Shown piece by piece: positions 34,423 through 45,337 of a stretch of 64,000 nt of DNA. The stretch spans positions 83,005 to 147,004 of the forward strand of contig NZ_SDKM01000009.1 of assembly GCF_004519545.1 (NCBI RefSeq), in the 5' to 3' direction. The stretch comes from Nocardioides guangzhouensis. Lineage in GTDB: Bacteria; Actinomycetota; Actinomycetes; Propionibacteriales; Nocardioidaceae. The notes below the pieces were generated by a model. It worked only from the letters and a program-made list of their open reading frames with translations. It had not been told where the DNA came from and searched no databases. The position numbers and the translations under genes were made by a program. Position 1 is the stretch's first letter, and each line of letters begins with the position of its first letter.

Positions 34423-36222
34423 CTACTCCAGCACGTCGGCCGCCTCGAGCCACTCGAGCTCGACCTCGTCCTTCTCCGCGGCCAGGTCGTCGAGCCGGGC
34501 GCTCAGCTCGGCCAGCCTCTCGTAGTCCTGCGCGTGCGCCGCGATCTCCGCGTTGAGCTCCGCCTCGCGCGCGGCGATCCGCTCGAGCTGCTTGTCGAGC
34601 CGGGCCAGGGTCTTGCGGGCCGCGCGCTCCTCGGCGCTGCCGGCACGGGCCTTGGGGGCGACCGCCTGTTCCACGGCCGCAGGAGCGGCCGCGGGACGGG
34701 CTTCAGCCGCTTCGGCCTGCCGTTCGGCCTCGACCCTCGCGTGGCGACGCTCGAGGTACTCCTCCACCCCGCGCGGCAGCATCGAGATCTGCCCGTCGCC
34801 GAGCAGCGCCCAGGTCGAGTCGGTGACCCGCTCGAGGAAGTACCGGTCGTGCGAGACCACCACCAGCGTCCCCGGCCAGCCGTCGAGGAAGTCCTCGAGG
34901 ACGTTGAGGGTCTCGATGTCGAGGTCGTTGGTCGGCTCGTCGAGGAGCAGCACGTTGGGCTCGGTGAGCAGCAGCCGCAGCAGCTGGAACCGCCGCCGCT
35001 CGCCGCCGGAGAGGTCGCCCACGCGGGCGGTCAGCTTGTCGCCGGTGAAGCCGAAGCGCTCGAGCATCGCCGTCGCCGAGACCTCGCCGTCGGCGGTGCG
35101 GGTGACCCGGCGGATCGACTCGATGGTCGGCAGCACCCGCGCCTCCGGGTCGAGGTCGTCGACCTGCTGGGTGAGGTGCTGCAGCGCGACCGTCCGGCCG
35201 TGCTTCACGCGGCCGACGTCGGGCGCCAGCTCGCCCGAGAGCAGCGAGAGCACCGAGGTCTTCCCGGCACCGTTGACACCGACGATGCCGACCCGGTCGC
35301 CGGGCCCGAGCCGCCACGTGGCGTGCGAGAGCAGCTGCCGGGTGCCACGGGTCAGGTCGACGTCCTCCACGTCGAGGACGTCCTTGCCCAGCCGCTGGGT
35401 GGCGAACCGCTGCAGCTCCAGCCGGTCGCGCGGCGGCGGGACGTCCTCGATGAGCGCGTTGGCGGCGTCGATGCGGAACTTCGGCTTCGAGGTCCGGGCC
35501 GGGGCGCCGCGGCGCAGCCAGGCCAGCTCCTTGCGCACCAGGTTCTGCCGGCGCACCTCCGAGGCCGCGGCCTGGCGCTGCCGCTCGGCCTTCGCCAGCA
35601 CGAAGGCGGCGTACCCGCCGTCGTAGGAGTCGACCACGCCATCGTGGACCTCCCACGTGGTCTGGCAGACCGCGTCGAGGAACCAGCGGTCGTGGGTGAC
35701 CACGACCAGCGCGGATGAGAGCCCGACCAGGTGCTCGGCCAGCCAGGCCACCGCCTCGACGTCGAGATGGTTGGTGGGCTCGTCGAGGATCACCAGGTCG
35801 TGCTCGTCGAGCAGGAGCGCGGCCAGCGAGCAGCGCCGACGCTCGCCGCCGGAGAGCCCGAGCACCGCGCGGTCGAGGGTGATCCCGGCCAGCAGCTCCT
35901 CGACGACCTGGCGGGTGGTCGCGTCGGCGGCCCACTCGTGGTCGGCCTTCCCGCCGAGCACCGCCTCGCGGACCGAGTGCGTGTCGGAGAGCTCGTCGCC
36001 CTGGTGGAGGTAGCCGATCCGCAGCCCGCGGGCCCGCGAGACCCGGCCGGCGTCGGGCTCCTCGAGCCCGCTCATCACCTCGAGCAGCGTGGTCTTGCCG
36101 TCGCCGTTGCGGCCGACGATGCCGACCCGCTCCCCCACCGCGATGCCGAGGGAGACGTCGCTGAGCAGCGGCCGGACGCCGTACGCCTTGGAGACCCGCT
36201 CCAGGTTCACGAGGTTGGCCAT
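34423..36222 (-). CDS. ABC-F family ATPase (Uup-like)
   Basis: 599 aa with two ATPase domains and no membrane segment. The first has GRNGDGKTTLLEVMSG (about residues 37-52), LSGGERRRCSLAALLL and LVILDEPTNHLD; the second has GVNGAGKTSVLSLLSG, LSGGERRRFQLL and VLLLDEPTNDLD. The linker between them is charged, and the C-terminus is an Ala/Glu-rich coiled coil (about 510-599) as in Uup. ABC-F proteins act on the ribosome. ATG 36222 shares one base with the ispE stop (TGATG), so translation is coupled. Antibiotic resistance cannot be inferred. Confidence 0.9.
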   Translation of the reverse strand: MANLVNLERVSKAYGVRPLLSDVSLGIAVGERVGIVGRNGDGKTTLLEVMSGLEEPDAGRVSRARGLRIGYLHQGDELSDTHSVREAVLGGKADHEWAADATTRQVVEELLAGITLDRAVLGLSGGERRRCSLAALLLDEHDLVILDEPTNHLDVEAVAWLAEHLVGLSSALVVVTHDRWFLDAVCQTTWEVHDGVVDSYDGGYAAFVLAKAERQRQAAASEVRRQNLVRKELAWLRRGAPARTSKPKFRIDAANALIEDVPPPRDRLELQRFATQRLGKDVLDVEDVDLTRGTRQLLSHATWRLGPGDRVGIVGVNGAGKTSVLSLLSGELAPDVGRVKHGRTVALQHLTQQVDDLDPEARVLPTIESIRRVTRTADGEVSATAMLERFGFTGDKLTARVGDLSGGERRRFQLLRLLLTEPNVLLLDEPTNDLDIETLNVLEDFLDGWPGTLVVVSHDRYFLERVTDSTWALLGDGQISMLPRGVEEYLERRHARVEAERQAEAAEARPAAAPAAVEQAVAPKARAGSAEERAARKTLARLDKQLERIAAREAELNAEIAAHAQDYERLAELSARLDDLAAEKDEVELEWLEAADVLE

Positions 36223-37133
36223 CACAGCACCGTCGCGCCGGGGACGGGGCCGTGGCACACCAGGGCCCGGCCGTACGGCGAGAGCGCGGCCGCCACCGAC
36301 GCCGCATGGTCCGGGTCGCCGCACAGGAACAGGCACGTGGGGCCGGAGCCCGACACCAGCGCGGCGTACGCCGAGGCGTCGAGGCCGGCGCGCAGCGGCT
36401 CGGCGAGCTGGGGCCGCAGGCGGAGCGACGCCGGCTGGAGGTCGTTGCCGACCGCGTCCGCGAGCGCGCGGGCGTCGCCGGCCCGGAGCGCCGCGACCAG
36501 GGCCGGCGGGATCTCGGGGTCGGGGACCTCGACGCCCTCGTGGAGCACGTCGAAGTCGGCGTACACCGCGGGCGTGGACATGCCCGTGTCGAAGGTCAGC
36601 ACCACCCAGTCGTAGCGGCCGTGGTCCTCCAGCGGCTCGACCAGCTCGCCGCGGCCGTGGCCGGACGCGGAGCCGCCGACCAGCCCGAACGGGACGTCGG
36701 AACCGAGCTCGCCGGCCAGCTCGAGCAGCCGGGCGGGGGGTAGGGAGAGGTCCCACAGCAGGCTGCAGGCGAGCAGCGCGGCCGCACCGTCCGCGGAACC
36801 ACCGGCCAGGCCACCGGCCACCGGGATGCCCTTGTCGAGGTGCAAGGCCACCGGCTGGTCGACGCCGTGCTCGCGGGCCAGCAGCTTCGCGGCCCGCAGG
36901 GCGAGGTTGGTGTCGTCCAGCGGCACGCCCGCGGTGTCGATGCCGACCTGGCCGGTGCAGGTCACCGCCCAGTCGTCGGCCGGGGTGGCGGTGACGGTCG
37001 AGAACAGGGAGATCGCCTGGTAGGCGGTGGCCAGCGGGTGGAAGCCGTCGGGCCGGACCGGGCCGACACCCAGGTGCAGGTTGATCTTGGCCGGGGCGCG
37101 GACGGTCACCCCGGTCTCGTGGAGGGAGGTCAT
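36222..37133 (-). CDS. ispE: 4-diphosphocytidyl-2-C-methyl-D-erythritol kinase
   Basis: 303 aa GHMP kinase of the MEP isoprenoid pathway. [22 protein letters not shown] (catalytic Lys and substrate segment at residues 9-31), ATP loop [18 protein letters not shown] (about 92-109), and [13 protein letters not shown] in the C-terminal motif. Overlaps rsmA by ATGA and leads into the ABC-F gene. The rpfB-rsmA-ispE order is conserved in mycobacteria and relatives. Confidence 0.95.
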   Translation of the reverse strand: MTSLHETGVTVRAPAKINLHLGVGPVRPDGFHPLATAYQAISLFSTVTATPADDWAVTCTGQVGIDTAGVPLDDTNLALRAAKLLAREHGVDQPVALHLDKGIPVAGGLAGGSADGAAALLACSLLWDLSLPPARLLELAGELGSDVPFGLVGGSASGHGRGELVEPLEDHGRYDWVVLTFDTGMSTPAVYADFDVLHEGVEVPDPEIPPALVAALRAGDARALADAVGNDLQPASLRLRPQLAEPLRAGLDASAYAALVSGSGPTCLFLCGDPDHAASVAAALSPYGRALVCHGPVPGATVL

Positions 37134-38047
37134 GTCGTGGCGCTCCCGGGCAGTCCCCCGTGCAGTCCTTCCGCGATCCGGGCGAACTCCTCGACCCCGA
37201 TCGCCTCGCCGCGTGCCATCGGGTCGACGCCGGCGTGGGCAAGCGCCGCCTCGGCGGCCGCGGCCGAGCCGGCCAGGTTCTTCAGGGTGGAGCGCAGGGT
37301 CTTGCGGCGCTGGGCGAACGCCGCGTCGACGACCGCGAACACCTGCTCGCGGGTGGCGGTCGTGGCCGGCGGCTCGCGGCGGGTCCAGGCGACCAGGCCC
37401 GAGTCCACGTTCGGGGCCGGCCAGAACACGTTGCGGCCGATCGCGCCCGCGCGGCGCACGTCGGCATACCAGGCGGCCTTGACCGACGGCACGCCGTAGA
37501 CCTTCGAGCCGGGGCGGGCCGCCAGCCGGTCCGCGACCTCGGACTGCACCATCACCAGGCCGTGCTCGAGCGACGGCAGCAGCTGGAGCAGGTGCAGCAG
37601 CACCGGCACCGACACGTTGTAGGGGAGGTTGGCCACCAGCGCCGTGGGCGGCGGTCCGGGGACCTCCTCGACCCGCATCGCGTCAGCGAGCAGCACCTCG
37701 CAGTGCGCCGCCTGGTCAGGGGCGAACTCGGCGATGGTGCCGGGCAACGCCTCCGCCAGCACCGGGTCGACCTCGATCGCCACCACCCGGCGGGCGACCG
37801 CGAGCAGGGCGAGGGTCAGCGAGCCGAGGCCGGGGCCGACCTCGACCACGACGTCGTCGGCGGTGATCCCCGACTCCCGCACGATCCGGCGCACGGTGTT
37901 GGGGTCGATCACGAAGTTCTGGCCGCGCTGCTTGGTCGGGCGGACGTCGACCGCGGCCGCCAGCGAACGCACCTCCGCCGGGCCGAGGAGTCTCGGCCCG
38001 GCGGAGGTGGTGTCGGCCGGTTCGGGCATGGGCGCCAGCCTAGTCAC
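37130..38047 (-). CDS. rsmA: 16S rRNA dimethyladenosine transferase
   Basis: 305 aa (KsgA). Dimethylates two adjacent adenosines in helix 45 of 16S r[23 protein letters not shown] at the N-terminus, motif [31 protein letters not shown] (catalytic NLPY) and [11 protein letters not shown] are all visible. The start is uncertain: GTG 38047 gives the length shown, while ATG 38029 (MPEPADTT) would remove six residues; neither has a strong ribosome site. Located between rpfB and ispE. Confidence 0.94.
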   Translation of the reverse strand: MTRLAPMPEPADTTSAGPRLLGPAEVRSLAAAVDVRPTKQRGQNFVIDPNTVRRIVRESGITADDVVVEVGPGLGSLTLALLAVARRVVAIEVDPVLAEALPGTIAEFAPDQAAHCEVLLADAMRVEEVPGPPPTALVANLPYNVSVPVLLHLLQLLPSLEHGLVMVQSEVADRLAARPGSKVYGVPSVKAAWYADVRRAGAIGRNVFWPAPNVDSGLVAWTRREPPATTATREQVFAVVDAAFAQRRKTLRSTLKNLAGSAAAAEAALAHAGVDPMARGEAIGVEEFARIAEGLHGGLPGSATT

Positions 38048-38077
38048 GGCCGCGCGTCTGCCGCAGGGTCAGGTCGG

Positions 38078-39568
<1,491 letters not shown>

Positions 39569-40459
39569 TCACCAGGCGCCGAACACGGCCGTCGTGGTCG
39601 CATCGACGGCGGCGCAGAGCCCTCCGAGGTCGTCCCCCCGGACCTCGGCCATGGCCCGCATCGTCAGCGGCACGAGGTACGACGCGTTGGGACGCCCGCG
39701 GTAGGGCATCGGGGTGAGGAACGGGGCGTCGGTCTCGACCAGGATCCGGTCCCACGGGGTCACCCGGAGCGCCCCCCGCAGGGCCCCGGCGTTCTTGAAG
39801 GTGACCGTGCCGGCGAAGCTGAGGTGGGCGCCGCGGTCGAGGCAGGCGCGGGCCACCGTGGCGTCGCCGGAGAAGCAGTGCATGACCCAGCGGTCGGGAG
39901 GACCCTCCTCGTCGATCACCCGGAGCACCTCGTCGTGGGCGTCGCGGTCGTGGATCATCAGCACCTTGTCGAGGCGCTTTGCGAGGTCGATGTGCCGGCG
40001 GAACGACGCGACCTGCGCGTCCCGGCCCTCCAGTCCCGTCCGGAAGTGGTCGAGCCCGGTCTCCCCCACCACCCGGACCCGGTCGCTCGATGTCGCCAGC
40101 CGCTCGATCTCGTCGATCGCCGCGTCCAGCTCGCCGGCTTCGGCGAGGCCCGGGGCCTCGTTCGGGTGCAGCGCGACGCCGGCGACCAGCGCGTCGTGCC
40201 GCTCGGCCGCCTCCACCGCCCAGCGGGCGCCGGGCAGGTCGCAGCCGATCTGCACGATCCGGGTGACGCCGACCTCGGCCGCGGCCGCGATCGCCTCCTC
40301 CGTGCTGAACCAGTCGTCGCCGTCGCTGATGTCGAGGTGGCAGTGGTTGTCGGCCACGGGGTGCGGCAGCGGCTCGGGGGCCGGCGGCCGGGTCCGGTCG
40401 CGCCGGCTGCCGCTCGCCTCCTCGGTGGCGGACCTGCTGCGGATCGGCCCGTCGGTCAT
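39569..40459 (-). CDS. TatD-family metal-dependent hydrolase (DNase-like)
   Basis: 296 aa. TIM-barrel hydrolase with metal site NHCHLDISDG (HxH, about residue 38), GVALHPNE, VVGETGLDHFRTG (bridging Glu), MIHDRDAHDEV, MHCFSGD and LVETDAPFLTP (Asp). These are all the expected TatD ligands. It has an N-terminal extension of about 35 polar residues. Overlaps rsmI by ATGA. In mycobacteria tatD precedes rpfB, rsmA and ispE in the same order. TatD proteins act as 3'-5' exonucleases in DNA repair or turnover. Confidence 0.9.
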   Translation of the reverse strand: MTDGPIRSRSATEEASGSRRDRTRPPAPEPLPHPVADNHCHLDISDGDDWFSTEEAIAAAAEVGVTRIVQIGCDLPGARWAVEAAERHDALVAGVALHPNEAPGLAEAGELDAAIDEIERLATSSDRVRVVGETGLDHFRTGLEGRDAQVASFRRHIDLAKRLDKVLMIHDRDAHDEVLRVIDEEGPPDRWVMHCFSGDATVARACLDRGAHLSFAGTVTFKNAGALRGALRVTPWDRILVETDAPFLTPMPYRGRPNASYLVPLTMRAMAEVRGDDLGGLCAAVDATTTAVFGAW

Positions 40460-41343
40460 GCCTGCTCCTCGCTCTCGTGCGCCGCGGGCCGGTGCACCGC
40501 GTCGTACACCTCGCGCTTGGGGACGCCGGCCCGGCGGGCCACGTCGAGGATCGCCTGCTTCCGTGGCATCCCCCCGGTCTCGAGCTCGGCGACCAGGTCC
40601 CGCCACAGCGCCGGGTCGTCACCGACCTCGGCGACCGCGGTCGCGCCCTGCACGACGATCGTCACCTCACCGCGCACCCCCGCCTCCGCCCAGACGACGA
40701 GGTCGTGCAGCGGGCCGCGGCGTACCTCCTCGTGGGTCTTGGTCAGCTCCCGGCAGACCGCGGCAGGACGGTCGTCGCCGAGCGCCCCGGCCATCGCGGT
40801 CAGCGCGGCGGCGGTGCGGTGCGGGGCCTCGAAGAAGACCATCGTGCGCTGCTCGGCGGCCAGGTCGGCCAGGCGGCGCGACCGCTCGCCGGCCTTGCGG
40901 GGCAGGAACCCCTCGAAGCAGAACCGGTCGACCGGCAGCCCGCTCACGGCGAGCGCGGTGAGCACCGCCGACGGGCCCGGTACGGCGGTCACGGCCAGGT
41001 CCTCGGCCACCGCCGCGGCGACCAGGCGGTAGCCGGGGTCGGAGACGCTCGGCATCCCGGCGTCGGTGACCAGCAGCACTCGCTCGCCCGAGCGCAGCGC
41101 GTCCAGCAGCAGCGGGGTGCGCGTCGCCTCGTTGCCCTCGAAGTAGGAGACCACCCGACCGGTGACGGTCACGTCGAGGTCGGCCGCGAGCCGCTTGAGT
41201 CGGCGGGTGTCCTCGGCTGCGACCACGTCGGCGCTGCCGAGCTCCTCGGCCAGCCGCGGTGGGGCGTCCGCCACCCGGCCGATCGGGGTGGCCGCCAGCA
41301 CCAGCAGGCCGGCGGAGTCGGTGGGGGTCACGGCACCGATCAT
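40456..41343 (-). CDS. rsmI: 16S rRNA (cytidine-1402-2'-O)-methyltransferase
   Basis: 295 aa tetrapyrrole-methylase-fold enzyme. LAATPIGRVADAPPRLAEEL at the N-terminus, DVVAAEDTRRLKRL, VLLVTDAGMPSVSDPGYRLV (SAM site), VPGPSAVLTALAVSGLP and FFEAPHRTAAAL are all family signatures. The C-terminal domain (PRKQAILDVARRAGVPKREVYDAV) is helix-rich. ATG 41343 or GTG 41331 are both possible starts. Overlaps tatD and diverges from pmt, matching the mycobacterial layout. Confidence 0.94.
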   Translation of the reverse strand: MIGAVTPTDSAGLLVLAATPIGRVADAPPRLAEELGSADVVAAEDTRRLKRLAADLDVTVTGRVVSYFEGNEATRTPLLLDALRSGERVLLVTDAGMPSVSDPGYRLVAAAVAEDLAVTAVPGPSAVLTALAVSGLPVDRFCFEGFLPRKAGERSRRLADLAAEQRTMVFFEAPHRTAAALTAMAGALGDDRPAAVCRELTKTHEEVRRGPLHDLVVWAEAGVRGEVTIVVQGATAVAEVGDDPALWRDLVAELETGGMPRKQAILDVARRAGVPKREVYDAVHRPAAHESEEQA

Positions 41344-41383
41344 GTCAGGACGTTGCCGGCCCGGCGCGCTGCGGCCCGGCACG

Positions 41384-41389
41384 TAGAGT
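41384..41389 (+). promoter_or_regulatory. -10 box for a leaderless pmt transcript
   Basis: TAGAGT is followed by 7 nt and then GTG 41397, with no ribosome site between. The spacing suggests that transcription starts at the codon and so supports this GTG as the true start. Confidence 0.5.
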
Positions 41390-41396
41390 TCCCCGC

Positions 41397-43160
41397 GTGA
41401 CGCCCGTGGACACGGCCGACGAGGGCCTCGACGACCGGCCCGCGGAGACCGACCCCCGGCCGACCGTGAGCCTGTCGCGCACCGCCGCGGGCGACGTCGT
41501 CCCGCCGGCCCGGGAGCGGTTCCGACCCCTGGCCCGGCTCGAGGACCCGATCGTCGGGTGGACCGCCGCGGTGGCGATCGCGGTGCTGGCGTTCGTGCTG
41601 CGGGTCTGGCACCTCGGCACACCGCGCGAGTTCGAGTTCGACGAGACGTACTACGCCAAGGACGCCTGGTCGATGCTCAACCACGGCTACGTCCGCGGGT
41701 ACGTCGACTCCGCCAACGACCGGATCCTCGACGGCCGGACGACCGGGATCTGGCAGCGCGACCCGTCGATGGTCGTGCACCCCGAGGTCGGGAAGTGGCT
41801 GATCGCGCTCGGCGAGAAGGCGTTCGGCATGGATCCGTTCGGCTGGCGGATCGCGGCCTGCGTCGCGGGCTCCCTGATGGTGCTGGTGATGTGCCGGCTG
41901 GCGCGACGGCTGACCGGCTCGACGTTGCTGGGCTGCGTGGCCGGGCTGCTGCTCTGCTTCGACGGCATGATGCTGGTGCTCTCGCGGCTGGCGCTGCTCG
42001 ACATCTTCCTCGCGCTCTTCCTGCTGCTCGCGGCGTCCTGCCTGGTCGCGGACCGGGACTGGACCCGGCGCCGGTTCGCGGACCGGGTCGACGCCGGCGG
42101 GGTCGACGCCGGCGGGATCGGCGGCTGGGGTCCGCGGCTGTGGTTCCGGCCGTGGCTGCTGACCGCCGGGATCTGGTTCGGCTTGGCCTGCGGCACCAAG
42201 TGGAGCGCGGCGTACGCGCTCGCGGCGTTCGGCGTGCTCGTGCTGTTCTGGAACGCCGGCGCCCGTCGCAGCATCGGTGTGCGGTGGCCGCTGCCGAAGG
42301 CGACCGTCCTCGACGGGGTACCGGCGTTCCTGCACCTGGTGGTGGTGGCGCTCGTCGTCTACGTCGCGTCGTGGACGGGTTGGCTTGTGCACGCCCACGA
42401 GTACGAACAGCACCTGTCGTCCACGCAGTACACCCGGTTCGTCTCCGCCGAGGACGGCTGCACCAAGAAGGGCGACGTGATCGTGAAGCTCGACGACGAC
42501 AAGCGGTGGCCGACCGCGACCGAGCCGGACGCGTCGGGGCCGGGCGAGCTGGTCCAGTCGCTGCGGTCGCTCTGGTACTACCACCACGACGTCTACGAGT
42601 TCCACACGCACTTCCTGAACTGCTCCAAGCACATCTACCAGTCCGACCCCGGCGGCTGGCTGCTGCTGTCACGGCCGGTGGGCGTGAACGTCGAGAACGA
42701 CATCAAGCCCGGGTCGCAGGGCTGTCAGGCCCCGGACGGCTCCAACTGCCTGCGCGAGGTGCTGCTCATCGGCACCCCGGTGCTGTGGTGGGCCGGTGCG
42801 CTGGCGCTCGCCTACGCCGTGGTCGCGTGGGTGCTGCGTCGGGACTGGCGGTTCGGGTTCGCCGTGGTCGGGGCGCTGTCGATGTGGCTGCCGTGGCAGC
42901 TCAACGACCAGCGGCCGATCTTCAGCTTCTACGCGTCGTCGATCCTGCCGTTCACGATCCTCGCGCTCACGCTCACCCTCGGGCAGATCCTCGGGCCCGA
43001 CCGGTCGCCCACCCCACGGCGCACGATCGGCACGATCATCGCCGGCTCGTTCGTGGTGCTGGTGATCTTGAACTTCGCGTGGTTCTGGCCGATCTGGACC
43101 AACGGGCTGCTCACGAAGTCCGAATGGTTCGACCGGATCTGGTTCTCCCGCTGGGTCTGA
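41397..43160 (+). CDS. pmt: Polyprenol-phosphate-mannose-protein mannosyltransferase
   Basis: 587 aa GT39 family. A cytoplasmic N-terminal tail of about 50 residues precedes about ten membrane helices. The catalytic loop FEFDETYYAKDAWSMLNHG (DE motif, about residues 80-98) follows the first helix, and WQRDPSMVVHPEVGKW is the conserved second loop. An extracellular loop near residues 340-450 includes YYHHDVYEFHTHF. It transfers mannose from polyprenyl phosphate to Ser/Thr of secreted proteins as they are exported. The GTG start matches the leaderless -10 box; the upstream frame runs through the divergent promoter. Confidence 0.92.
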   Translation: MTPVDTADEGLDDRPAETDPRPTVSLSRTAAGDVVPPARERFRPLARLEDPIVGWTAAVAIAVLAFVLRVWHLGTPREFEFDETYYAKDAWSMLNHGYVRGYVDSANDRILDGRTTGIWQRDPSMVVHPEVGKWLIALGEKAFGMDPFGWRIAACVAGSLMVLVMCRLARRLTGSTLLGCVAGLLLCFDGMMLVLSRLALLDIFLALFLLLAASCLVADRDWTRRRFADRVDAGGVDAGGIGGWGPRLWFRPWLLTAGIWFGLACGTKWSAAYALAAFGVLVLFWNAGARRSIGVRWPLPKATVLDGVPAFLHLVVVALVVYVASWTGWLVHAHEYEQHLSSTQYTRFVSAEDGCTKKGDVIVKLDDDKRWPTATEPDASGPGELVQSLRSLWYYHHDVYEFHTHFLNCSKHIYQSDPGGWLLLSRPVGVNVENDIKPGSQGCQAPDGSNCLREVLLIGTPVLWWAGALALAYAVVAWVLRRDWRFGFAVVGALSMWLPWQLNDQRPIFSFYASSILPFTILALTLTLGQILGPDRSPTPRRTIGTIIAGSFVVLVILNFAWFWPIWTNGLLTKSEWFDRIWFSRWV

Positions 43161-43183
43161 CACCGCCGTCGGGCCGGGGCCGC

Positions 43184-43269
43184 TGGTCGAGGAGGTCGCT
43201 CTGCGACCGTCGCGGAACCAAGACCCCTCGCCGCCAGGTGGTCTTCGGGACGCTCCCTCCTCAACCACC
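43184..43269. repeat. Facing pair of REP-like elements between pmt and the MOSC gene
   Basis: Element 1, 43184-43220, begins TGGTCGAGGAGG and contains a perfect hairpin GGTCGC-TCT-GCGACC (43194-43208). Element 2, 43237-43269, is bounded by GGTGGT and ACCACC. Element 2 and the reverse complement of element 1 align with the miaB element, all ending CTCCTC(A/G)ACCA. The pair lies between convergent genes and probably serves as a two-way terminator. The MOSC stop codon is within element 2. Confidence 0.7.
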
Positions 43270-43968
43270 GAGGTGGGCGGTGTCGCCGTGGGCGATGCGG
43301 CCGGGGCGGCGCACCTCGGCGACCACGCCGAAGTCGGTGTCGTGGAGGTCGGTGACCGTGTGCAACAGGTGGCGCTCGCCGGCCACGCCCACCTGGGGCA
43401 TGGTCACCATCACGCACCGCGGCATCGGGGCGACCACCTCGAGCTCGGCCTCGCCGACCAGCAGGCGCCGACCGATCCAGTCGTCCTCGGGGAATCCGGG
43501 GGTGCGGCCGGTGTCCAGGACGACGTTCGGCCGGAAGTGCCGGACGTCGACCGGTGACCCGTGCGCGGCGGCGACCGCGGCCAGGGCCGACGTGGTGACC
43601 ACGTGCACCGGGCCGTCGTCGAAGTGCGGGACGTCGTCCTCACGCGCCAGCCGCACGTCCCTCCCGACGTGCACACTGAGCGCCCGGTGCACGGACTCGT
43701 CGTCCCCGCGCACGGTGTTCCCGTCCGGCAGCACGATCACCGGCACCTCGCCGTCGTACGTCGCAGCGAGCTCGAGCAACCCGTCCATCTTGCGGAACCG
43801 CCGGGACGACTTGCCGCTGCCGAGCTTCCCGTCCGGGTCGCGCACCGCCCAGAGCCGGTCGGCGGCCACGCCGCGCGCGTCGACGTACAGCTCGTCGAGG
43901 TCCTCCCCCGACAGCGACTTCACGGGGTAGCGCCGCAGGAGCGCGACCGTCCCTGCTCCGGAAACCAT
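43261..43968 (-). CDS. MOSC-domain protein
   Basis: 235 aa. An N-terminal MOSC beta-barrel region (ALLRRYPVKSLSGEDLDELYVDARGVAADRLWAV, about residues 9-43) is followed by the MOSC core with DVRHFRPNVVLDT, WIGRRLLVGEAELEVVAPMPRCVMVTMPQ (conserved Cys in the PRC motif) and GVVAEVRRPGRIAHGD. MOSC proteins act in molybdenum-cofactor sulfur transfer or N-hydroxyl reduction. Its last residues and stop come from the REP-like element, so the extreme C-terminus may have been remodelled. A CATGAT box 6 nt before ATG 43968 suggests a leaderless transcript. Confidence 0.85.
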   Translation of the reverse strand: MVSGAGTVALLRRYPVKSLSGEDLDELYVDARGVAADRLWAVRDPDGKLGSGKSSRRFRKMDGLLELAATYDGEVPVIVLPDGNTVRGDDESVHRALSVHVGRDVRLAREDDVPHFDDGPVHVVTTSALAAVAAAHGSPVDVRHFRPNVVLDTGRTPGFPEDDWIGRRLLVGEAELEVVAPMPRCVMVTMPQVGVAGERHLLHTVTDLHDTDFGVVAEVRRPGRIAHGDTAHLGG

Positions 43969-44004
43969 GCGCCGATCATGCCAGCGGGCTGCCACGATGC
44001 CCTC

Positions 44005-45249
44005 GTGACCCGACTGCTGCCGGCGGTGCTGCGCGACGAGCCGCAGTACCGCTTGCTGTTCGGCAGCCAGGTGCTGTCGATCATCGGCGACCGGGTGGTC
44101 ATGGTGGCGCTGCCGTTCGCGGTGCTCGCGGTCGGCGGCGACGTCGGCGACGTGGCCGTCGTGTCCGCGGCCCAGTTCCTGCCGTTCGTCCTGCTCGCGC
44201 TCCCGGCCGGCGTGCTGGCCGACCGGCACGACCGCAAGCGGATCCTGGTGGCCTCCGACACGGTCCGGATGGTCTGCCAGCTCGTCGGTGGCCTGCTGCT
44301 GGTCACCGGTCACGCCGAGGTGCCGCACCTGGTCGTCATCGCCGCGCTGTACGGCGCCTCCGACGCGTTCTTCGCGCCCTCCTTCACCGGCCTGCTCCCG
44401 GCCACGGTGGCGCCGGCCAACCTGCAGCCGGCCAACGCCCTGCGCGGGCTGACCTTCTCGGTCGCGTCCGTCGCCGGGCCGGTGCTGGCCGCGACCCTGG
44501 TCGCGTTCGCCGGCGGTCCCGGTGGCGCACTGCTGTTCGACGCCGCGACGTTCGCGGTCAGCGTGGCGCTGCTGCTGCCGCTGCGACCGCGGGTGGTCGA
44601 GGAGCACGCGGACGAGGACGAGGTAGCCGGCACCGACCACTTCTGGGACGGGCTGCGCGGCGGCTGGCGCGAGATCCGCTCCCGCTCCTGGGTGCTGGCG
44701 TTCCTGGCCGGGATGGCGACGTACCACGCGGTGGTGCTGCCGGCGGTCCACGTGATCGGGCCGGTGCTGGCCGACGCGGAGCTGGCGGGTGCCCGGTCGT
44801 GGGCGATCATCACCGCCGGGTTCGGGATCGGCTGCATCATCGGCGACCTGGTGTTCCTGCGCTGGCGGCCGCGGTTCGCGCTGCGCGTGGCGGCGATCCT
44901 GCTGGTCGGGGCCTCGTGCCAGGCCGCGTTCATCGGCAGCGGGCTGAGCGACTGGGGCATCGCCGGGCTCGAGCTGCTCGCGGGCATCTGCGTCACCGGC
45001 ATGTTCACGCTCTGGGAGACCTCGCTGCAGGAGCACATCCCCGACCGCTCGCTGTCGCGGGTGTCGAGCTACGACTACCTCTCCAGCGCCGGCGTGATCC
45101 CGCTCGGGAACCTGGTCACGGGCGTGGTCGCCGCGGCGTACGGCGTGCACGTGACGCTGGTCGGGATGTCGGTGGTGGGACTGCTGGTCGCGGTCGGGAT
45201 CGCCGCCGTACCGAGCGTCCGCACCCTGCCCCGCGGGGCCCCCGCCTGA
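44005..45249 (+). CDS. MFS transporter (enterobactin exporter EntS-like)
   Basis: 414 aa from GTG 44005, about 12 membrane helices. YRLLFGSQVLSIIGDRVVMVALPFAVLAVGG and LPAGVLADRHDRKRILVASDTVRM (signature loop between helices 2 and 3) identify the MFS_3/EntS-like group. The central loop RPRVVEEHADEDEVAGTDHFWDGL is acidic. An alternative start at ATG 43978 would add nine residues. Divergent from the MOSC gene with a 36-bp gap. Substrate unknown, probably drug or siderophore-like export. Confidence 0.82.
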   Translation: MTRLLPAVLRDEPQYRLLFGSQVLSIIGDRVVMVALPFAVLAVGGDVGDVAVVSAAQFLPFVLLALPAGVLADRHDRKRILVASDTVRMVCQLVGGLLLVTGHAEVPHLVVIAALYGASDAFFAPSFTGLLPATVAPANLQPANALRGLTFSVASVAGPVLAATLVAFAGGPGGALLFDAATFAVSVALLLPLRPRVVEEHADEDEVAGTDHFWDGLRGGWREIRSRSWVLAFLAGMATYHAVVLPAVHVIGPVLADAELAGARSWAIITAGFGIGCIIGDLVFLRWRPRFALRVAAILLVGASCQAAFIGSGLSDWGIAGLELLAGICVTGMFTLWETSLQEHIPDRSLSRVSSYDYLSSAGVIPLGNLVTGVVAAAYGVHVTLVGMSVVGLLVAVGIAAVPSVRTLPRGAPA

Positions 45250-45337
45250 GCTTGGTCTGGACCGCGCCGAACCGGAACGCCCGCCCGCAGCCACAAGGAA
45301 TAGCGTGGACAACGGAACGGCAGCGTGGGGAGTCGTC

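Noticed and set aside
34423..36222. Antibiotic-resistance ABC-F
   Set aside because: The Uup-like C-terminal coiled coil and housekeeping neighbours (ispE, rsmA) favour a general ribosome-associated role.
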